DNA of 27,644 bases, taken from Chara braunii. Lineage: Eukaryota > Streptophyta > Charophyceae > Charales > Characeae. This document shows positions 1 to 9,202 of the stretch, in pieces; position 1 is the stretch's first letter, and each line of letters begins with the position of its first letter. Under the pieces are notes generated by a model. That model made no database searches. It saw nothing but the letters and a program-made list of their open reading frames with translations, and was not told the DNA's origin. Made by a program: the position numbers and the translations under genes. Location of the stretch: NCBI GenBank assembly GCA_003427395.1, contig BFEA01000078.1, positions 282,035 through 309,678 of the forward strand, written 5' to 3'.

Positions 1-636
1 CCGTACGTGTGCTCTATGCAACATAAATATTTCATATCTCCGCAAATATAACCCTAAGTGAAGGTTGAAAGCCATGTGGATAATTGGCGCTTTCTTTAAG
101 ATTTAAAAATTTGCACATTGAAAAATCGTTTTGATAGTATTACGCAATGAGAGAGCGATCGACAACAAGATCTAACAGTCTGAGAAAATGTTTGACAAGA
201 TTATAGGGGCGTAACTCTAAGTTAAGGTGACGCTTGCTAGTAGGATTGATCTTGTTTCCGTATTCTCTGAGTTTGAAGGTATTTTGCATGCCCAACAATG
301 GGGCAACTAGTGAGCGGTGCAAACCTGGATGGAAGTTGTGCTCATTTGCTTCGTATGAAGTTTGATTCGTGTATTGTCAGAATTCGGAAATAAAGAATTA
401 ACCCTCAACACAGGTTTCACTATATGGCAAGCAACCTCAGAAAGAATTACCCTTAGGGTTTAAAACAGGTATCAACTCCCTCCCTAGGGTACGGTGGTAA
501 TCTCAACAGCAGCCCTAGGGTTTCCTGCGAGTCTGAGCTATATCACGAGACGATGCTTGCTGATATGGTTTGACAACGTCTTCTTCTAATTAGTTTAGAT
601 CCCTTACCAGGCAGTTTTTTGTTATTACTTTCGTCC
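1..636. other. Intergenic, no gene seen
   Basis: No coding stretch or RNA gene is recognisable. The one open frame here, minus strand 140-322, encodes 60 residues that match no family I know. The only motif of note is TAGGGTTT (the plant telo-box read on the plus strand), at 454-461 and 516-523, with a third copy outside this stretch at 1042-1049. Confidence 0.5.
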
Positions 637-643
637 TCTAATG

Positions 644-919
644 CTAGGCCACCAGCCGGGCCGCCCGGGTCACCCTACTTTCCGGGCAGCCCGACCGTGC
701 AAGGACTAGGGAAGGTCCAAGCCAAAAAAAAAAAAAAAAAATCCAAAAACTTCGAAAAAAAACCTATGTTATGCAGAAAAATAAAGTGAACCACTTTTGC
801 CTCAGAGTCACATTGAAATTCTTAACCAAATTTAAAATAAAAATTTTAATAAATATATATATATATATTTTTTTTTGCCCGGTCGGGCAAGTGGACCCGG
901 GCCACTCTGGTAGCCTAGG
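644..919. mobile_element. Non-autonomous TIR element (MITE-like) with 7-bp target duplication
   Basis: The left end CTAGGCCACCAG (644-655) matches the reverse complement of the right end CTGGTAGCCTAG (907-918) at 11 of 12 positions. Two more inverted matches follow in order: CCCGGGTC (664-671) with GACCCGGG (894-901), and GCCCGACCG (689-697) with CGGTCGGGC (880-888). TCTAATG at 637-643 recurs at 920-926 as a perfect target duplication directly outside the element. The interior is AT-rich with an A-tract at about 724-740 and a TA/T tract at about 857-876, and it encodes nothing. A 7-bp duplication fits no single common superfamily; hAT, with 8 bp and one mutated base, is possible. Confidence 0.75.
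753..870 (+). repeat. AT-rich core repeat, copy 1
   Basis: The core of the TIR element shares an identical 21-bp stretch (765-785) with 8718-8738, followed by a diverged but alignable AT-rich tail. This makes it a dispersed family in this genome. Confidence 0.7.
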
Positions 920-1139
920 TCTAATGGACATTATATCATTCCTAAAATTTATGAATGGCCCAGTGGAATTCTGCAAATTACAATAATCAGTTCTTCCCCC
1001 CTATAAAACTAAAAGCTGACAGAATTTGTCGATAACCCCATTAGGGTTTCATCTTTTTTTTGTTGGCCCTAATTAGCAATTTCGTCCCACAATATTCCAC
1101 AGTGATTCTTTTCGAGAAAAAAAAATGTTGTATCTAAAA

Positions 1140-1672
1140 GTGAGGCGTGAGAGGAAATGCAAGACCCCACCCCCCTATCAGTCACTAACGACCTCTGATG
1201 TGGGTACGATGGGTGACACCGCCCCTGATTTTAGTGAGTGCAGGGCTTCACCTCCCCGGGTTTTCTCACAACGATGCCACCCTTGCTGGCCAGCATGGGA
1301 GTGACGTCACCCTAACATGACTCGCTGGTTGATGGTCCCACCCTTGATTTCCTATTGGGGCCATCATTCAATCGTCTCATTGTCAAAAACGTCAAGTTGG
1401 TGGTCCTGTCATTTCTATTTTCAGACCTCCTTTCCGATTGTTGCAATNNNTTAACTTCGCCTGAGCTTGGAANCTTTCCTGGCAAGAATCATCCTANATC
1501 TATGTATGCCTTGAATNTTGTTTGGACCTTCCATCAATAAAGCAAAAGTTTATNTACCTATTATTGATGCTAGACAATCAGAAGCAAAAGTTGTTGAGCT
1601 AGAAGAGATGGGCATGAGACTGCTGCCCTTAGTAGTATTCGGCGAAGCAAAGAAGCAAGAAATCACCCAAGT
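1140..1672. other. Region upstream of the LINE, no clear gene
   Basis: GC-rich and C-run sequence precedes the recognisable LINE coding blocks and contains several Ns. It could be the LINE 5' untranslated region or the start of its ORF1. Neither can be shown from the sequence. Confidence 0.3.
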
Positions 1673-1852
1673 CGTGATTTCGACTCTAACGGTTACGATG
1701 ACGCTTTGGCGGAGTTGAAGATTAGGCTATCAAGAGATAAGAAATTGAACTCGAACTTGATTCGCAATACGCTCACTCTAGACAAGTTTGGCATAGGGGC
1801 GACTGTATCGAGGATCCAAAATCAACACGGAGGAGTAATCCTGAATGGTTAG
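1673..1852 (+). pseudogene. LINE ORF1 C-terminal remnant
   Basis: An open stretch of about 59 codons without its start reads into a TAG at 1850-1852. It is rich in Asp, Asn, Lys and Leu (it includes DALAELKIRLSRDKKLNS) and has no recognisable zinc knuckle or RRM. Its stop overlaps the putative ORF2 start ATG at 1845-1847, an arrangement consistent with termination-reinitiation as in some non-LTR elements. Assignment to ORF1 rests on position only. Confidence 0.4.
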
Positions 1853-2565
1853 AGTTGAGATAACAACGTGGAACCTGCAGAGGNTAGGGAATANAACTGG
1901 CAAACANAAGAGGTATAACCGTATAGGGTAAAGGAATGGCTGCACAAAAATAAAATCTAGGTTGCTTGTTTTCAGCAGTCCAAGTTAAGTGAAGAAAAAA
2001 TCGGCCTGTTGGGGAGATGGTGGGATGGTCCACAGATCTGGGCGGCGAATCAGGGCTCCAAGGGAGGGATGGAAATAGTGCATCGGGATTCTGGATAGAA
2101 TATCATGAATTATTATATGGATATTTGAGGTCGTTGGGTTTGGATTATCATCTAGCAAGGAAACTTAAAATGAACGGTTGTCTCAATTTATGCTCCNGTG
2201 AATCAAAANGAGCGTTCCCAGNTTGTTGAGGACCTGAGAGTTGTGATTCCGGNTGTCGATGATATAGTCAAGGGCGAGATTGAAACACGTCCTTGGATGC
2301 TTTTCCCTATCAGCAATCAAAGAGTTGTGGAAAGGACGTGTTAGCGCTAATGAATTTTATGGTGGATTAAGATTTGCACGACTTGTACAGAGAGCTGCAT
2401 GCAATGGATAGAGGTTATACATGGTTCTCCCATAATGACAAAGGTCGGAGGCGAGACTTCCTATCAGTAGGACGGAAGGTGCACAACGCAGTGATCAAGA
2501 TGATGACACAAATTAATCCAGTATCGGATCACAAACCATTAGTGGGAACGCTATCCCTAGGCTAG
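1845..2565 (+). pseudogene. LINE ORF2 endonuclease domain (EEP family), broken
   Basis: The domain would nick target DNA for target-primed reverse transcription. The ATG at 1845 begins with TTWNLQRLGN, matching the TWNVRGLG start of LINE endonucleases. After frameshifts come VACFQQSKLSEEKIGLL and GRWWDGPQIW, then VVSIYAPVNQ, then a block with GYTWFSHNDKGRRRDFL and finally PVSDHKPLV, the characteristic C-terminal SDH motif. The usual catalytic Glu of QET is read as Gln (QQS), so the domain looks dead even before the stops are counted. At least three frame changes and several stops lie between the blocks. Family membership is secure; function is lost. Confidence 0.8.
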
Positions 2566-3331
2566 GAACAAGCCTGAGGACGTGGGTATTTCAAGTTAAA
2601 CATATCTAACCTCAGATACGAAGGACTCACCAAGTGAACGCGGGAATTTTGGAAGCGGTAGGAGTTGCACAAGGAAAATTTATCAACCTTGGCAGAATGG
2701 TAGGGAGGAGGATAAAAAATGATGTCTAACCTGCTATGTGCCTTTTTGCGGATCCTAGCCTTAAACTAGAATAAGGAGAAGACGAGGTGTTGGAGCAAGG
2801 TGCAGGAGGTGGAAGAAAGGATGAAGACCCATCCGATTTCAGAGCTAACATTGGGAAAGGAGAGAGTCAGACGCCTCACCACATGGGACGCGCTGCAGTA
2901 GGAGAAGTATGAACAATGGTCGGAAGGTTAAAAATGAAGTGGCTGAAAGTCTTCGACAGGATGTCTAAGGAGTCATTTCAAAGGCTAGTCCCGACGAGAA
3001 CAACTCAATCCATAAAGGAGCTGAAGCACCCGTTCGAGAGAGGCGCTCCAGTGGTCACTCCACCGAGAGAATTTTGCAGCTATGTGGCGATGTACTACAA
3101 AGACATTCTTACGTCANGAAGACCAAGCGAGGGCATTGACTCCGACCTAACANCAGAAACNGACCACTGGTGGAACACAAAGGTTCATCTCCTAACGGAA
3201 CCAAATATTAGATTTGGACCGTCCTATTACCAAAGAAGCGGGGGAGGCGGTGCAGGTGATAGCGAATGGTAAAACGCGCGAGAATGATGAACTTCCAGTA
3301 GAATTCTACAAACATCGCTGAAAAATAATTA
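2566..3331 (+). pseudogene. LINE linker between endonuclease and RT, degraded
   Basis: This is the expected linker position. The longest open frame (2916-3272, 118 aa) includes MVGRLKMKWLKVFDRMSKES and FCSYVAMYYKDIL, resembling the linker of plant LINEs that precedes the RT. Stops and Ns prevent a continuous reading. Confidence 0.5.
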
Positions 3332-3950
3332 ATGAGAGTCAATAATGAGATCCAATTGGGTGAAGCACTACCATTTAGCGCTTGCAAGGGGGTTATCTCG
3401 CTTCTTTTTAAGAAGGGGGACACCGACGAGATTAGTAACTGTCGTCCGATCTCGCTGTTAAATGTCTCCTATAAAATTCTCGCGAAAATCCTCGAGAGAA
3501 GGCTGGGGAGATACTTGCCCCAGTTAGTAGTGGACGATCAAGCTGCCTCTGTGCAAGGTAGGTCTATTTATGATAACATCGTTATAATAGTAGAGGCGTT
3601 GGAAGTGGTAAACCGAGAGGAGCTAAAGGTTGTGGTATTAATGCTGGACAAGGAGAAAACGTACAACCGGGNTAACTTGTTGTACGTGCTTTCCACATTA
3701 AAATGGATGAACTTTGACAAATCCTTTTGTGCAAATCCTTTTGTACGTATGTGGACAGTGTTGTTGCCCTNTNTTCCCTTTCCACAGCGTCAGTGATGGT
3801 CAACGGTGACATTTCTCCCGCATTCAGAGTGTCACGGTCTCTCAGACTCTGTCNNGNCTATCCTAGGCGCCGTTTTTCTTTGTCATTCACNAGGAAGTCC
3901 CTTTTAACTACATAAGGGTTCAAACNCATATTGNAGGATTGGAGACGAAT
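3332..3950 (+). pseudogene. LINE reverse transcriptase domain, inactive
   Basis: The 154-residue frame holds conserved RT blocks: ACKGVISLLFKKGDTDEISN, then CRPISLLNVSYKILAKILER, then QAASVQGRSIYDNI. A frameshift near 3780 carries the reading into VMVNGDISPAFRVSRSLR, matching the block before RQGCPLSP. The catalytic A/FADD box would lie at about 3970-4000, where the reading is LAVYVGTTILFK, so both Asp residues are missing. Polymerase activity is therefore not possible from this copy. Family is secure (LINE RVT_1); inactivity is read directly. Confidence 0.85.
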
Positions 3951-4510
3951 CGGACAGTCTGTAAGGTGAAAGCCCTTGCAGTCTATGTCGGCACTACAAT
4001 ATTGTTTAAAACAATACAAGGAACTCTGAGAGGCCGCAATAAATTGTTCGAAGTCGATGTATTTCCTCCCTAAGTGATTCTCCCCGGTGGGCCAATGGTG
4101 GAGAGGGGAATGAAACAGATCCTGAAGGATGACTCATAACGTTTTCTTGGGGTCCAAGTGGCTCTCTCATCATGTTTGATGCGTTAGGACGAGATCTTCA
4201 AGTCCAAAGTCATGCAGAAACTGCATACATGGCGCCGGGCACTGCACCTCTCACTCTTCGGACGTGGATTGGTGGTCAATGCCGCATTGTTTGCCTTATT
4301 GTGGTACGAAATGCTCATAGCAGGACATAATAGAAGTTTCGTCTAGACAACCGAACTGAGCACGACAGGACGCAGAAGGTTTCAACAGTGGACTCTAACA
4401 AGGCTAAAAAGGGCGTTGACCTGACACTGGTTGGCAGAAGTACAAAACATACTAATTTCAGTCCCAACAGGATGTATCCTGAAGTTAAGGGTCAAGGAGG
4501 TAATGCATGC
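3951..4510 (+). pseudogene. LINE ORF2 segment downstream of RT
   Basis: After the degraded catalytic box the plus strand reads KVMQKLHTWRRALHLSLFGR then GLVVNAALFALLWYEM, a typical post-RT segment of plant LINEs (compare LFGRALVVNAALFSLLWY). Frames shift several times. The segment ends at the G-run at about 4517, so the C-terminal zinc knuckle is not present in place. Confidence 0.65.
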
Positions 4511-4516
4511 AGATGG

Positions 4517-4617
4517 GTTGGGGGGGGGGGGGGGGGGGTGGGGGGGTACCCCCCCATTCAAAAAAAAAAAAAAAAAGTTTTTTTTTTTTTTTTTTTCAGA
4601 GTCTAGGACTCTGTGCG
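4517..4617. repeat. Stacked homopolymer palindromes (G-run, A/T hairpin)
   Basis: A G-tract of about 20 bases broken by one T leads into GGGGGGGTACCCCCCC, then an A-tract, a single G and a T-tract, which together form a nearly perfect A/T hairpin, then the near-palindrome CAGAGTC-TAG-GACTCTG. Three self-complementary units are packed into about 100 bp. The G-tract could also form a quadruplex. Confidence 0.8.
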
Positions 4618-4718
4618 AGGAATGAGCCCTCGCGGGGCCCTTCTCAAACATGTACATGTTCCGGACAAGAGTCCATCCTCTTGGGATAAGGTAAGGTATT
4701 GTTTTAGACATGTTCTGA

Positions 4719-4770
4719 ACAATGTCGTAGTTCAGAGGCCCTCAACAATGTCGTAGTTCAGAGGCCCTCA
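4719..4770 (+). repeat. 26-bp tandem duplication
   Basis: AACAATGTCGTAGTTCAG and the following GAGGCCCTC occur twice back to back with a 26-base period and no mismatch. Confidence 0.85.
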
Positions 4771-5142
4771 GCAAGCCAAGTGCCCGCCAAAATTGAAGGT
4801 GGGCTTGAATATTCACTAGAGGCCAAATTTTGACATTTTTCATATGTGGGTAATTAGGCTGTTGCAGCACGTCAGTTGGTTGAATAGAACCGTGAGCCTC
4901 CCTAATCTGCATCATACAGTTTGGCCCAGGCCTTGGTAGTTGCGCCTGGGCACATACACTCAATGTAGAGCCGATACATCACAAAGTGGTTATAGGCCTA
5001 CGCAAAAGAAGCCTTTTCGACGTACATACCCCGGGTCTAGTGCAAATACAGCAAACAGCCCAAGTCTGGAAACTTAGGCCGCGCCCAACTGTGAAGGGCC
5101 CAGGCCCCAGACCCTCAACTTAGCATTGGGCCTGGCTGCAGG

Positions 5143-5390
5143 CACTGGGGCCCGACCGGAAGCTACTGCAAGCTTCCCATCTAGGCCACACGGAGCCAAA
5201 CAGAGGCTCCCACTTGCATATAGGAAAGAAGGCAGCCACGGTCTGGCATTCTGGCCCCCGCAGGCAATGCGGTCACGCTGCTGCGTTAGAGGTTGCGTGC
5301 TGCGTTGCGGCAAGGGCGCTTGCGGGGCGCATGAGAGGTGAGAGGGGCGTTGTTGGGCAGCGGAGCGCTGACATCCATAGCTGGGCTGCA
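5143..5390 (+). repeat. GC-rich dispersed repeat, copy 1 (inverted copy at 19.4-19.6 kb)
   Basis: CACTGGGGCCCGACCGGAAG and the next bases (5143-5166) match the reverse complement of 19561-19584 at 23 of 24 positions. Weaker collinear similarity continues, for example GGCATTCT followed about 40 bp later by GCTGC and GTTGCG on both. Open frames on both strands here are GC-driven shadows. Confidence 0.6.
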
Positions 5391-5431
5391 AGGTGGTAGG
5401 GGGTAAGAGGGCAATCGCTAGTCTTCAAGAA

Positions 5432-5792
5432 GGAGGCGAGTGTGGGTGGCCAACGTCTGATGAGGGGACACGAGATACGTATCTGGTGCATGAGAAAGGT
5501 CGACTATGGTGTTGACGTCACGTATATTGGTCTTCAAAGTTGAAGTGAGCCTGTTGCGTGAATGTTGATGTGGGTAGGATAGACACGTAGTGTAGGCTGG
5601 GCGTTGGGCGCTAGACAAAGAGGTGCGATGTTGGATACTATGTTGGTGTGGCCTCAGGCCTTGAACATTGGCTCATGACTTCATTGTATAACTCTTATTT
5701 GGATGGAATCTCGGTGCATTTGTGCTCTCAGCTTGTACACGAGTACTTGGATATCTGTGCGATTTTGCAACTTGTTTTTCTGTATATCGTTC
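5432..5792 (-). repeat. 361-bp dispersed repeat B, inverted copy
   Basis: The reverse complement aligns over its whole length with 22595-22955 on the plus strand, roughly three quarters identical by eye, sharing GAACGATATACA, CAAGTTGCA, AGAGCACAAAT, GAGCCAATGTTCA/AGCCAATGTTCA, CCAACA-AGTATCCAA, GTCTAGCGCCC and CAACAGGCTCACTT. Both copies span 361 bases. In this copy the splice-donor-like CCAG/GTACGT of the partner is CCAG/ATACGT. Confidence 0.8.
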
Positions 5793-5852
5793 CCACTAAT
5801 ATTCCTTGCAATTTGGTATCACCATATCAATTTATAAAAGCTCGTTCGAGAT

Positions 5853-6115
5853 TGCCACTTACCTGGTGCTAGCGACATTGTAACTTGGTGCGCCGACGAC
5901 GCTTCTAAAAGGTAAGGATACTTTTGCGCTGACTTGTTGAGAAGGACCCAGGTAGAGGGGTTGGCCGCTGGAAGGCAGCGACGACAATGTAGGAGTTGTG
6001 GTGACAACGGATGTATGTATGAGGATGGGAGCATGATGATGTGGGATTTTGGCTGAGGTGACACTACATTGCATNGTGGGTGGTACCAAAGNNATGACTN
6101 GTCATCGAAATNCAC
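5853..6115 (-). other. Exon-like block with strong splice donor
   Basis: On the minus strand a frame of about 75 codons, rich in Pro and Ser (SLPSSGQPLYLGPSQQ), ends at AGCACCAG/GTAAGT (GT at 5862-5861), a full-consensus plant 5' splice site. The same AGCACCAG/GTATGT junction ends both A repeats near 21.9 and 23.4 kb. No protein family is recognised and Ns interrupt the upstream part. It may be an old exon or part of the same repeat group. Confidence 0.35.
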
Positions 6116-7075
6116 ATCGACTCAATTGGTGAGANATATGTGGTTTGGGACAGCTATCTCNAGGTACAGTGTTCCCTTACCTTATCTACCCCCTAAATTT
6201 CTTCTTACCATGAGGAAGTGAGTCCAACCTTGAGTGTCCTCTCTTTTGTGTAAGGAGTNNTNAGNGCTTTACCTTNAGAGACGACATTCTTTTTGGTGGC
6301 GCATCTAGCATGAGAGGGCGNTGCCTCTAAAGGGCTNTGGTCGAAGCACNGGTCACGATCACTATGCCAACCCATGGGAGTAGTACACGCAGGTCATGCT
6401 GCTTTGTNCATTAAGGNTTTTTGTTGCGCTAATAGAAGGGGTGTGAGGACTGANAAGTCCTAAGCAGACGCAAACNGGACCGTCTATAAATATTTTTGAC
6501 GGGTGTCTGATCTNTCCACTGATTGTGATCGCCGTCCTGACTGCGACGTTAAATAATTCCAGTGGACATNNGGGGTTGTCCTTAAACTGCCTCTTGATCA
6601 GCCAAATCAATCGGACGTAAGGCTCGTTGCANGCAAGGGTAAATAACGGGCANTTCTGGTCATAAGCATACACCTTGGGCACAGGGGTGGACCNCTAATG
6701 CACACCTTAGACATTGTTGCTCNATGATGGCTACACACACATTNGATACAGGGGAGAAAAATTCCAATTCAGACTTAACTGGCAAGCANAACTATACCCA
6801 TTATGCATACATCTGCTCACATAGTTTATTTTTATTTTGATTACTTGGTTGATAGACCGATAACACCTCACAGATAGCCTACACTAGAACTGTAGTGTGA
6901 AGGTACGACTATTGTATGAAAANTAATCAAAGTAGATTTAGATTATGTGCAGAGTCTGTGTGAATGTTGTTGATGTCGATGAGTGGCTCAGAAGGTGGTG
7001 AAGGTATGACAAACAACAGAAGGCAGACTAGGCGTGATATGCTTAGGGTACCTGTAGTGTTTTAAGTCCTGCTGC
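6116..7075. other. No gene recognised
   Basis: About 1 kb with many single Ns. The longest frame (minus 6362-6682, 106 aa) contains six Ns and matches no family I know. Nothing else is supported. Confidence 0.4.
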
Positions 7076-7079
7076 CNGG

Positions 7080-8604
7080 AGAAGAAAGAAGGTTAAGGGC
7101 CGAAGCAAGGGCTCGTAATCTTGAGATTGTCAGGGAAGCAGCAGCGGATGGACGTTAGCGGAAATATAGGCTAGGGTAGTAGCAATGGCTACCTCTGAAG
7201 CAACATCTGCAGCAACATCTGTGGCAACATCTGCAGCAACATCTGCAGCAACCTTGTCTGGTCTGTTGTTTGGCATGCCGCCCAACTCGACCAGTTCGCA
7301 GTCCATCTCTAGTACGACAAGAGCTATCTCTAGCCAGATGGCGGGTGGGCAGTCCAGCTCGCAACCTCCACTGACTAGGGAGCAGATGAAGCTCCAACAG
7401 GTAGAAAGTATCCGCTTAAGGCTATAGAAGGAACTCAAAGATGCTACCAATAGAGAGAAAGAAATTAGAGACATAAGTGTTTGACATGAGGGAAGAGAGG
7501 CAGACAAAGCTGCATTAGAGGGTTCAGATGACTCGACCCTTAACAACAACACAAAGATTGTCAAGGAGAGCATGATGTTCGTGCATGCATACACAGACAA
7601 CAAACAAAACGCGATCGAGGATACCCCAGACCAGATCATAAACGCCATGCACAGACCAGGATTCAGGCCAACAACTTTGTCATCGTCGTTGTCTTTATCG
7701 ACGATGACAGACCCATATCAACCTCTGTTCGGACCACTGCCAAGCGGTACTTCAACAGCAGCCTTATCTCAGATTGTTGCTTCTTCATCTTCTGGTCCAG
7801 CGGTTGGTGCTGCACCTCAGTTATCGCCTGTCTTACCGGTTGGACAACAGCAACCATGGTAACCCAACCCCCCCCATAGAAACCACCCTCCACCTTCTCA
7901 GGTGTTAAGAACGAGGAGACTCTCAACACATTGTTGAAAATGGTTCCAGTGTGGGTCAGGGTGGAGAGGACGCTGGTAGAGAAGGAAGTGATAATTGCTG
8001 CATCCTATTTAGAGAGTTCAACAACTCATTGGCTAAATGGATTAGTGGTTTCATAGGGATTCAGTAGGAACATGGGTGACTGGGCAAAAACCCATACCCA
8101 AGAGAGCTTTATGGACTCGGTGGAAGCGCGATGACAAAATCCACTGTAGGCACAAATTGTCACTAACGGGTTGCTGAAACTTGATGTTAAAAAGTACAAC
8201 TCCGTGCGCGAACTCACCTCTATTGTAGAGCGTTTGGTTATTGTCCCTCTCATACAATATAATCCACAGGTCTTGTTGACCATATTCTTGAGGTGTCTTC
8301 CCACAAACATCAAGAACTTGCTAGCCACCGAGGCTCGGCTAGAGTTAATCACACATTTGAGACCTTCAGCAAAAATGCCTCATATTTGGAGGTTACATTA
8401 GGAGGTGCGCAATCACCCTCTACAGAGGGAAGGAAAAAGAAGAGTCCAAAAGAGTGGAAAAAGAAGGGTAGTCGATTGATGATTGTTGATTCCAATGGGA
8501 ATCAAAATGAGATCGATGATGTGACGGATCTTGTCGAGGGCACAAAGTTTGACAGCGAGGATAGTACTGAGGGTAGCAACCTCACTTTTTTAGTAAAGGT
8601 TTAA
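7080..8604 (+). pseudogene. Gag-like polyprotein of an LTR-type retroelement, broken
   Basis: An Arg/Glu/Ala-rich start (LRAEARARNLEIVREAAADG, about 7096-7155) leads into frame 7185-7862. That frame has four-residue ATSA repeats, a Ser-rich segment, LTREQMKLQQVESIRLR and a Gln/Pro-rich end, with in-frame TAG (7425-7427) and TGA (7482-7484). A second frame (about 7940-8401) reads AASYLESSTTHWLNGLV, WAKTHTQESFMDSVEAR and SVRELTSIVERLVIVPLIQY, then FLRCLPTNIKNLL: the Trp-containing helical pattern of Ty3/gypsy-type gag capsid domains. A third frame gives HTFETFSKNASYLEVTL and a Lys-rich tail. At least two frameshifts and five stops are present. No protease, RT or integrase follows. The gag assignment is by pattern and is moderately sure. 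Confidence 0.6.
7189..7250 (+). repeat. 12-bp in-frame tandem repeat
   Basis: CAACATCTGCAG and close variants repeat about five times with a 12-base period, encoding Ala-Thr-Ser-Ala units at the start of the gag-like frame. Confidence 0.85.
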
Positions 8605-8692
8605 GCAAGTGGCCACCGCAAGGGCAGTGAACCTATGAATCCCCGTCGGAGGCGGCCATGCGCAGCCGAGGCCATGGAAAAGAAACAAAAAG

Positions 8693-8850
8693 TTTCAAAC
8701 AATTCTGAAGAAAAATATATGTTATGCAGAAAAATAAACTGAGCAACTTTTGCCGAGTGGTTATATGATTTTTATCCAAAAACTTTACTGAATTTGAAAT
8801 AAAAAAACACAAGTTTTTTTTATTTTTTTTTATTTTTATTTTTTAAATCC
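8693..8850 (+). repeat. AT-rich core repeat, copy 2
   Basis: The 21 bases at 8718-8738 are identical to 765-785, and alignable sequence follows (CAACTTTTGCC, GAATTTGAAATAAAA, then a T-rich tract). Unlike copy 1, no terminal inverted repeat or target duplication was found around it. Confidence 0.7.
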
Positions 8851-9202
8851 TTATGGGTTTGGCTCCATATCCATTCTGGGGAGCATCAATCCGGTTCCTA
8901 TTCCCCTAGCAAGTCATATGAACAAGATTACATTCATATACCCACACAAGGTCCCTTCCGTCTGGCCGAAGGGACCCTGATCAGCATTGATTGCTCCACA
9001 GATCTGGAGGACTGACTGTCAACTTGCTTGTCCTTGAAACTCCTCTCAGGCTTCTCTATCGGGGCATGCCAGGCATGCTATTATTACAAGAACAACAGGG
9101 AACTTAGAACAGTGAGTTGTCATTGGAGAGTCGTATATCCCTGTAGTCCTATTGCCCAGCCTGTAGAGACACTCTTGTTCTTTGGGAAGTCTCTGAGTCA
9201 TG

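Larger units (their letters stand above)
1673..4510 (+). mobile_element. Decayed LINE (non-LTR retrotransposon)
   Basis: Collinear plus-strand remnants appear in the order expected of a plant-type LINE: the end of ORF1, an apurinic-type endonuclease, a reverse transcriptase, and a post-RT segment. All are broken by stops and frameshifts, and Ns are scattered through it. The recognisable sequence stops at the homopolymer run at about 4517. No 3' poly(A) tail or target duplication could be assigned, so the outer limits are approximate. Confidence 0.8.

Noticed and set aside
140-322. 60-aa minus-strand frame
   Set aside because: Short, no recognised family, and no supporting context.
7130-7648. 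172-aa minus-strand frame
   Set aside because: It is the antisense of the gag-like block. Its Val/Ala/Asp repeats are the complement of the ATSA repeat.
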